Assembly: GCA_028289325.1 (NCBI GenBank)
Contig: JANQQN010000137.1
Coordinates: forward strand, 1 to 64,000
Source of the DNA: Myxococcota bacterium
Lineage (GTDB): Bacteria > Myxococcota > Kuafuiibacteriia > Kuafuiibacteriales > Kuafuiibacteriaceae
Reading direction: 5' to 3'
DNA: 64,000 bases
Shown here: positions 40,763 to 48,087 of the stretch, in pieces
Layout of the letters: each line of letters opens with the position of its first letter
How positions within the stretch are numbered: the first letter of the stretch is position 1
Made by a program: the position numbers and the translations under genes
The notes under the pieces: generated by a model
Database searches by the model: none
What the model saw: only the letters and a program-made list of their open reading frames with translations
Told to the model about the DNA's origin: nothing

Positions 40763-41884
40763 ATGAAGCAGATTCTGATCCTAGGAGGGGCTGGTGAGCT
40801 GGGGCGCCGTCTCGCGCGTCGACTGGTGACGCGCTTCGCGTCCGTCTCGGTCGTCCTGGCGGGTCGTCGGTCCGAGCCGCTCGAGGGCGTTGCCAAGGCG
40901 CTCTGCGCCGAGGCGCCGGACCGAGTGCGAACGCGCCTGGTCGACGCCGCGGACCCGAAATCCGTCGCTCGAGCCCTGAGCGACATCGATCTGCTTGTCA
41001 CCGCTGCTCCTATCGCTGCGCATGTCGACACGATCGCCTCCGCATGCGTGGAAGTCGGGGTGGACGCGGTCGACAGCCACGCCGACCCCCGGGCATGGGC
41101 GGCGTGGCGCGATCATCGCCTCGCCCTGCAGCGAGTCGGCCGACGCTGCATCGCGCAAGCCGGTCTGCATCCAGGGCTCTCACCGCCGGTGGTCCGCGCC
41201 GCGGCTGCGGGCTTCGACGCGGGAGCCCGCCTTGTGATTGCGATGGCGATGTACGAACGAAACACGTCGACCAGTTCCCTGCTGGAGATCGTCGACATCA
41301 TGGGCACGTCGGAATTGAAGACCTACGAGAACGGGCGGTGGGGGGACGCCGGCTGGAGCTTTCCGCAGATCGAGTTCGGCCCCCGGATGGGCCGGCGCAC
41401 CTGCTTCCCGCTCTTCCTCGACGAGCTCGAAGGTCTCCCCGAGGACTTACGGCTCGGGAGCCTTGCCGCCTACATCGCGGGCTACAACTGGTTCTCCGAC
41501 TATCTGGTGTCGCCGGTCGTGCCGCTGTTGTACCGGTTGCGGCCTGGGCTCGGGCGAGCCGCCGCGGCCCGGACGATCGCATGGACGCTGCGTCGATTCC
41601 GCCCGGTGAAACGGGACGGTTGCGAGGTGGTGGCCGAGGCAGAAGGAACGGTGGATGGTCGGCCCGCTCGCGCCCGCATACTGATCGGCGCCGACGACAC
41701 GTGGGGGCTCACCGCCACCGCTCTGCTTGCCTGCGTCGAACAGATCCACGAAGGCCGAGTTGCCCCCGGCGTACATCGAATGGGCGACACCGTTCCGCCC
41801 GAGCCGCTGCTCGACCTGCTCTCGTCCGAGGGCGTGGACGTCCGAGTCACCCGCAGCCGACCGCAGGAGAAAGCATCGGCCTGA
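40763..41884 (+). CDS. Saccharopine dehydrogenase NADP-binding family protein
   Basis: MKQILILGGAGELGRRLARRLVTRFASVSVVLAGR Rossmann motif; family-like length. Confidence 0.83.
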   Translation: MKQILILGGAGELGRRLARRLVTRFASVSVVLAGRRSEPLEGVAKALCAEAPDRVRTRLVDAADPKSVARALSDIDLLVTAAPIAAHVDTIASACVEVGVDAVDSHADPRAWAAWRDHRLALQRVGRRCIAQAGLHPGLSPPVVRAAAAGFDAGARLVIAMAMYERNTSTSSLLEIVDIMGTSELKTYENGRWGDAGWSFPQIEFGPRMGRRTCFPLFLDELEGLPEDLRLGSLAAYIAGYNWFSDYLVSPVVPLLYRLRPGLGRAAAARTIAWTLRRFRPVKRDGCEVVAEAEGTVDGRPARARILIGADDTWGLTATALLACVEQIHEGRVAPGVHRMGDTVPPEPLLDLLSSEGVDVRVTRSRPQEKASA

Positions 41885-42172
41885 GGGTTCTGGTTCTCGG
41901 TGGAACTGGTGGCCGAAGGTTACGATGACCACGGCGACCTGGGCTTCCCGGCGAGCGTTGCGTGAGCGTCCTGCCTGTCTGGCCTTGACGAGCCAAGGAC
42001 AACGTCGGCGTTGGGAAGGTCCGCCCGGTACGCGGAGTCGGGCTTGAGCGTGTTTACGAACGCGACTCGGTCGAAGGCCCTGGGCAGAGCCGCTCAGGTG
42101 TTGGGGATGAACGCGAGTACGCTTTGATTCAGAATGAGTAAGCTCGGCATCTTCCGATGAACCCGTTGCCCT

Positions 42173-44803
42173 CTATTGCACAGCTTGCTCACGCCAGTCA
42201 TTAACACTGTGGTGCGCGCGCCAGGCTCGCCAGGCTCGCCAGGCTCGCCACGCATCGACCCTGAAGGCTCGCCAGGCCCGCCAGGCCTGCAGATGAGCGT
42301 CGGTTGCGACGAATGCGCGCCAGCTCGGCTCGGCGTTGGTGAACGTGGTCCACGCCGCGTCGCCTTCGCTGAACGCGCGCCACGCCCGCCAAGCTTCGCT
42401 GCCGTCGAACGCCCGCCAGGCCCTCCAGGCGTCGAAAGCCTCCGCCTGGTCCTCCATGAATGCCCGCCATGCCGGGTTCGCGTCGAGATACGCGTTCCAC
42501 GTAGCGCCGCCCGCGCTGTAGGCGGCGAACGCAGCCGCGCTCTCCTGGTCGGTCGCAAACGCTCGCCACGCCCGCCAGGCCCGCCAACCCTGCCACGCTC
42601 GCCACGTTCTCCACGCTCGCCAGGACTCGGCGCCATCGGTGTCGAAGGCCTTAATCTGGGCGTCGTTCACGAAGGCGCGCCAATGGTCTTGGCCCGGGCT
42701 GAGGGCGCGCCACGCGCTGTGCTGGGGTTCCATCATCGCCCGCCACGCTGGTTCATCGCCGAAGGCGGCAACGACGCTCGGCTCGTGGTAGGCCCGCCAC
42801 GCATCGTCGAGGAACGCCCGCCACTGAGTCCCGTCGAGGGCGGCCCGCCACGCGGCGTCGTCCTCAGCGAACGCCCGCCACCCGTCAGCCAAGAACGCCC
42901 GCCATTCGTTCATCTCGCCGAACGCTTGCCAGCCGGCCTCGACCGCAGCGAAGGCCCGCCAAGCCCGCCACTCGGGTCCGGACAATCCAGCCGCTGAATC
43001 GGCATACGCGCGCCAAGCATCATCGAGGAGGGCTCGCCACGCGTCGTCCGTCATGAATGCGCGCCAAGCGCCTTCGTCGCTGGCTAGGACGACAAGACGC
43101 GTTTCCATGAACGCTCGCCAGGACGCTTGGCTTTGAGACCCGCCGTGCTCCGCGACGAAGGCTCGCCACGCGTCGTCGAGAAAAGCACGCCAAGCGTCGC
43201 TGTCGAGAAACGCCCGCCAGAGAGTCTCGGTCAGCGCTCGCCATGCCGGTTCGAGATTCGTGTCAATCCACACTTGTCCGGCATCCGATGTCAGCCAGTC
43301 CTGCCACGCATCGCCCGGATAGTATTTGTCTAGCAGCCCGCTCGCCTCCGCCCACTCGCTGAACTCTTTGCTGGCGTCGTCGGCGCTCGGGGCGGGGAAG
43401 TTCCTGAGACCCTCAAACCAGGATGCTCCGGGAATGGAGGCCAGGAAGCCGCTCCAAAAGAAGCCGTCGTCGGACGCCAACCAAGCTGCGCCATCGTCGG
43501 TTCGCAGGTAGTTCGCCCAGCTCAGCCATGGCATCGTCTTATTCACGAGTTCGTTGTTGGGGGCGACCTGGGGCCGCAATGGGGTCTGATTGTAGACCGT
43601 GAACTTCGAGTATGAAGCGTCCCAGCGGAGGTCAAAGATGTTGGCGCCGTCGTACATCGCCTCGTCAGCCTGTACCATCGCCGTGTACCAGTCCCCGAGC
43701 TGCGGCCGGAGCACCTCGCCGTCGGTCGCCTCAGAGAGGACGTCGACCTCGAGCCACGACAGCGCGTCGAGCATGAGTCGGTCAGCCGTGTCGGCGCCGG
43801 CATAGTGGCGAAATGACCAAGCGGCATAGCTGACAGCGATGCTATTTTTGTGTGAGTTGACCTCGCCCTGCCGGGCGCCGGCTTCGAAATAGTGATGCTG
43901 CTCGAAGGCGAAGGACCGCTCGTTCGCCGGCTGATTGAGGTTTCGTGTGCATCGCCAACGGCTGGGGTTGTTCGCTGCTTTGAATTCGTCATGAATGAAG
44001 GATGCGTATTCGCCGACGCACGGGTCTTCGTTCATTGTCGATGCAATGTAGTCGGCGTACGCCTCGTGGATAGTGCTGCCTTGAATGGTCGAGATCTCCG
44101 GTTGAATTCGGTCCACAATGGCGTGGCCCAGCTCGTGGAGGACCACCTCACCATCTGCGCCATACCAGTAGTAGGTTCCGTCGTGATCGTTCGTGTGATA
44201 GCCGAGCGTAATCAAATTCTCATCGGCCTTATAGTAGGCGTTGGTATGGTCGCCATGAACGTCAATGGTGATCATATCCGGCAGATGGCTCGCAGCGAAA
44301 CCGAGGTCATAGATGCGCTGGTACATCCACTTGACGTGGTAGAACGCCATGAACTGGTCGAGAAACGGCGAACCTTTTGCGTAGAAGTTCGCTATCGCAC
44401 TGATCGGGACCCGTCCGAAGCGCGAATCGACAACCGAGAAACGCTTCTTCGAGCCATCGGGCAGCGTCAACACGCCGTCGAGCTGAGACTTGTCGCCATC
44501 AAGTCGAACGTCGCCGCCGTCGAGACATACGGAGACCATCTCCGTCGCTCGGATCCAGTTTGGCGTGTAGACTTTTACCTGGTACGGACAGAACAGATTG
44601 CCCAAGGTCATGCCTGAGCTCGCGACCGAGCTCATCATCGAGGAGAGAGAGAGAGGATTCGATGCTTCAGAGCCGTCGTCTTCCAATGGGATGACATAGT
44701 TCCACGACGACGTGTCTGCCGTCGCGCTGTGAAGCGGCGCAATGACCACAGCTGTGGATACAAGGGCCGTGAATAGGCTTGGGCCTTTCTTGAGCAAGAG
44801 CAT
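42173..44803 (-). CDS. Secreted gluzincin-like metallopeptidase with C-terminal WRA (Trp-Arg-Ala) repeat domain
   Basis: Signal peptide MLLLKKGPSLFTALVSTAVVIAPLHSATA; VVLHELGHAIVD zinc motif with downstream IHEAYADYIAS; about 35 WRA tripeptides in the C-terminal 330 aa. Confidence 0.8.
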   Translation of the reverse strand: MLLLKKGPSLFTALVSTAVVIAPLHSATADTSSWNYVIPLEDDGSEASNPLSLSSMMSSVASSGMTLGNLFCPYQVKVYTPNWIRATEMVSVCLDGGDVRLDGDKSQLDGVLTLPDGSKKRFSVVDSRFGRVPISAIANFYAKGSPFLDQFMAFYHVKWMYQRIYDLGFAASHLPDMITIDVHGDHTNAYYKADENLITLGYHTNDHDGTYYWYGADGEVVLHELGHAIVDRIQPEISTIQGSTIHEAYADYIASTMNEDPCVGEYASFIHDEFKAANNPSRWRCTRNLNQPANERSFAFEQHHYFEAGARQGEVNSHKNSIAVSYAAWSFRHYAGADTADRLMLDALSWLEVDVLSEATDGEVLRPQLGDWYTAMVQADEAMYDGANIFDLRWDASYSKFTVYNQTPLRPQVAPNNELVNKTMPWLSWANYLRTDDGAAWLASDDGFFWSGFLASIPGASWFEGLRNFPAPSADDASKEFSEWAEASGLLDKYYPGDAWQDWLTSDAGQVWIDTNLEPAWRALTETLWRAFLDSDAWRAFLDDAWRAFVAEHGGSQSQASWRAFMETRLVVLASDEGAWRAFMTDDAWRALLDDAWRAYADSAAGLSGPEWRAWRAFAAVEAGWQAFGEMNEWRAFLADGWRAFAEDDAAWRAALDGTQWRAFLDDAWRAYHEPSVVAAFGDEPAWRAMMEPQHSAWRALSPGQDHWRAFVNDAQIKAFDTDGAESWRAWRTWRAWQGWRAWRAWRAFATDQESAAAFAAYSAGGATWNAYLDANPAWRAFMEDQAEAFDAWRAWRAFDGSEAWRAWRAFSEGDAAWTTFTNAEPSWRAFVATDAHLQAWRAWRAFRVDAWRAWRAWRAWRAHHSVNDWREQAVQ
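42221..42250. repeat. 9-bp tandem microrepeat (CCAGGCTCG)3 encoding WRA units on the minus strand
   Basis: Direct read: CCAGGCTCGCCAGGCTCGCCAGGCTCGCCA. Confidence 0.9.
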
Positions 44804-45494
44804 GCGATGTGCTGAGCAAGGAGCAGGCCATGCTTCGACCCACGCCTTATGTGTACCCCGGGCGTTGATCAGGTCTGGCTGACCGGGTCCCTGGGCCCTT
44901 GGGTGGGTCATCTCGACCGTCGTTCCCGCTACGCTCCGCCAAAGGCGGTGCCCCGTGTTGCCCTCGACGAGCAAACGGCTGCTGCGGTGTCCGTGGCCCG
45001 GAGGCCGACGGTGTTCTTTCCCATTGGGTGTCGAGGGCGAAGGAGACCTGTGGCGTCAGGCGCCACGTTGTGCAGATCATACCGGGGGCTTCACTTTGGC
45101 AAGAAGGGCCCGAGCAGGAACAAGGGGACGAAAGGACGGCCGCGTGGCGCCTTCGCGGCCGTCCCGTTACCCACGTCATGCCCGACCTGCAGCACGCGGC
45201 CCGTTGGTTTAGAGCGCCAAGGAGCCACCACTCTTTGACGCTCGGAGCCGCCGTGTTCAGACACGCTCCTGAATGCACTGAGTGTGCCAGCCGACGAGCC
45301 TGCCTTTGCATCGATGTGGTCACAGGATGAGCGGCGATGACCCTGTCAATTTGACCTGACGACCCGGTCGAAAAGACTTCTGTGGATGCCTCGGCAGGAG
45401 GTTATCTGCATTCCGCGGTACCCGGGCTGAAGGTGGCAAACGCGTGATCTTCCTTGCGCACGGGGGCGGCATATCAAGCTAGCACACCATGAGC

Positions 45495-46070
45495 TCACGC
45501 GGCGCCGTGGCACCGCCGGCGGCGTCGGCGGACCAGCAAGATCAGACCGCCGGCCGCGGCGATGGGCCATGCTGCCCCGGAGCCGCCGGTGGTCGAACAC
45601 GACAGGAGAGACTCTCCACCCGCATCGCAGTCTGTATTGCGAGTGGGATCGCCATCGTCGCAGTCGCCGGCCTGATCCACCCATGGGCCCTCGGGGCGGC
45701 ACGCCGCGGCGAGCTCGGTCGCCGGGTTTCCGAAACCGTCGCCGTCTTGATCCCGGTACCGGCGGGTCGAGAGAAGATCGTCCACGACCTCGTTACAGTC
45801 ATTGTCGAGTTCGTCGCAGACCTCCGTCGCGCCGGGGAAGACGGTGGCGTTGTTGTCGTCACAGTCTCGAGAAGCCGGTACGCCATCTCCGTCCGCATCG
45901 GGGTCTACGGGAGGCGCCGATCACGGACCCCCGAAGGCACCGATATCGGAGGGGTGGCGCAGCTGGGGGTCTCCTCCGTCCGTGATATTGGTGGGATCGA
46001 GCGGGAGCACGGCGTCGGCCACGTTCTCATGAAACCAGTTGTACGTTTTCGTGGGTTGCGCCCCCGATGT
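45495..46070 (-). pseudogene. C-terminal remnant of a MopE-motif / MYXO-CTERM-like surface protein with in-frame TGA
   Basis: GDPQLRHPSDIGAFGGP[TGA]SAPPVDPDADGDGVPASRDCDDNNATVFPGATEVCDELDNDCNEVVDDLLSTRRYRDQDGDGFG...CSTTGGSGAAWPIAAAGGLILLVRRRRRR; stop at 45921-45923, same frame either side. Confidence 0.75.
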
Positions 46071-46273
46071 CGAGGTCCATGGTTCTTTCGAGAGGTGCAG
46101 CGGTCTGATTCGGATGCATATCCATGGGGTGCAGCGAGGCCGTCCGTGATCCAAGCCTCCTCTGGCATGTGACCGAGCTCTGTTGTCGGGACCTGGGAGG
46201 CCGATTCCGGATGGCACCAAGAAAACGTCGCCCGACCTGGCCGGAACGTCATCGGGGTTGCGTCCTACCCTCC

Positions 46274-47449
46274 ATGAAACGACACCAACTCCTTCGGAGC
46301 GTCCCAGCCCTGACATGTTTGCTCGCCGTCGCTGCTTGCGGCGACCACGGTGACGACCGCGAAGTGTTCCGCTTGGCGGACACCACCTGGCGGTCCATCG
46401 GCCGTACCGAGGACGGCGGAATCCGACCGGTGACGGTAGGTCCACGTACGTTCAGATACACGGCGCGTCCGGAGAAGAGCACATACGAACAACTGCTCGG
46501 GACCATCGCGATCGGGCCCGATGGGCAGATGTGGACACTTGATGATATCGAGGGCCCACGTCAGGAGGCGTTGCTCCGACAACACGAAACCACGGTCGAG
46601 CGCCGCCGGGCGGTTGCCGAGACTGAAAGCGCCGAAGCCCCAGTGCCCGGAGAAGAGATCACTTGGACGCCGATGAACTGGGTTCGACTCGATTGCCATC
46701 AAGACTCGGGATCCGAGGTTGCGCTTTGGCACAGCGAGTCGCGTCACACCGCAAACCTGAACCACGCTCGCCCTCAGACGATGGTCCGGGTCAAAGTTCG
46801 GAATCATCCTTCGCACTCGTTCGACGACGAGTTCATCTGCAGCGGCGTGTTGATTCGCCGGCGTTGGGTGCTCACCGCGGCCCACTGCGTATTCGATCGG
46901 TCGGGCAACCATCGGTCAGGGAGCGACCTGATCTTCGAGACCGCCGATTCGAGCCAGTCGCGCGTCGGCATGTACATCTTTCATGGGTTTGACTACGCGG
47001 ATGGCATGAACGACTACCGCGACGACTATGCGATGGTGAAGCTCGACAGCGCCTTTCCGGCGGGAACCCCGACCATGCGCTTGTCGGCTCATTCGGAGTC
47101 CGTGCTGCAGGACGTGGACCACAACTTTCACAACCTCGGGTTCGCCGGTTACTACCCCGAGTGCATGGATCGTAGAGCGGATCCGCCGTTGCTGCACTCC
47201 GATAACAACAATCCGACGTCTATCCAATCCGACGCCATGAAATGGAAGGGCGACGCGTCGGTGGGGATGTCCGGAGGGCCGCTGTACTTCTGCCCGGATG
47301 GCGCGGACGACTACTGCGGGTCCGGTCAGGCGGGTTCCGTCGTTGCGGTGCTATCCGGCTTCCACACGACGAGCGGCAATGACCGCTACGTCGGTCCGAG
47401 GGTGTCCTCGTTCCGAGCTTGGGCGCGCCAACTCATCGACATGTGGTAG
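46274..47449 (+). CDS. Trypsin-like serine protease (S1), predicted lipoprotein
   Basis: Lipobox LLAVAAC; WVLTAAHCVF, DYAMVKLD, ASVGMSGGPLYF catalytic motifs. Confidence 0.88.
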   Translation: MKRHQLLRSVPALTCLLAVAACGDHGDDREVFRLADTTWRSIGRTEDGGIRPVTVGPRTFRYTARPEKSTYEQLLGTIAIGPDGQMWTLDDIEGPRQEALLRQHETTVERRRAVAETESAEAPVPGEEITWTPMNWVRLDCHQDSGSEVALWHSESRHTANLNHARPQTMVRVKVRNHPSHSFDDEFICSGVLIRRRWVLTAAHCVFDRSGNHRSGSDLIFETADSSQSRVGMYIFHGFDYADGMNDYRDDYAMVKLDSAFPAGTPTMRLSAHSESVLQDVDHNFHNLGFAGYYPECMDRRADPPLLHSDNNNPTSIQSDAMKWKGDASVGMSGGPLYFCPDGADDYCGSGQAGSVVAVLSGFHTTSGNDRYVGPRVSSFRAWARQLIDMW

Positions 47450-47531
47450 TCCGACCGTGCTGTTGTCCTCGACATCGGCGCTGGCGGGGCTCGTGTTTTT
47501 CGGCTCGACAGGCGGTGGTAAGCTCGCGCCG

Positions 47532-48083
47532 ATGATCGAGGGAAAAGGCGTCACCGACTTGATCCACCGGGCTGTGGCCGGTGATGCCGACGCCGCGGAG
47601 ACCTTGCTGAAAACGACCTACGGCGACCTTCGCGCGCTCGCACGCGCTCGGCTGACGTCCGGGCGGCGCGGCGCGATGCTCGACACCACGACCCTCGTGC
47701 ACGAGTGGTACCTCCGGTTTTCCAAGGCCAACGACGTCCGAATCGAAGACCGCGGGCACTACATGCGATACGCGTCGAAGGTCATGCGGTCGGTCATCGT
47801 CGACTTCATTCGCCGCCGCCAGGCCGAACGACGGGGCGGCGGGGCAGACCACGTTCCGTTGAACGACGAGATCGACACTTCGGGCGAATCCGAGATCACC
47901 GGCGTGCATGAAGCGCTGGAACGCCTGGCCGCCTTCGATGAACGCATGGGCGCGATCGTAGAGATGCGCTACTTCGGCGGTTTGAACGAAGCGGAGATCG
48001 CCGAGGCGCTCGATGTTTCGGAGAGAACGGTTCGGCGCGACTGGGCCAAAGCAAGACTATGGCTCGCCGAGGCCCTGAGATAG
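47532..48083 (+). CDS. ECF-type RNA polymerase sigma factor
   Basis: LVHEWYLRFSKAN..., YASKVMRSVIVDFIRRRQAERRGGG, EMRYFGGLNEAEIAEALDVSERTVRRDWAKARLWL. Confidence 0.9.
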   Translation: MIEGKGVTDLIHRAVAGDADAAETLLKTTYGDLRALARARLTSGRRGAMLDTTTLVHEWYLRFSKANDVRIEDRGHYMRYASKVMRSVIVDFIRRRQAERRGGGADHVPLNDEIDTSGESEITGVHEALERLAAFDERMGAIVEMRYFGGLNEAEIAEALDVSERTVRRDWAKARLWLAEALR

Positions 48084-48087
48084 CGAC

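Noticed and set aside
42176-42997. Plus-strand ORF with collagen-like GSPGSPGSP / PPGPPG sequence
   Set aside because: Antisense shadow of the WRA repeats (TGGCGAGCC read on the opposite strand gives Gly-Ser-Pro); no signal peptide or separate gene context.
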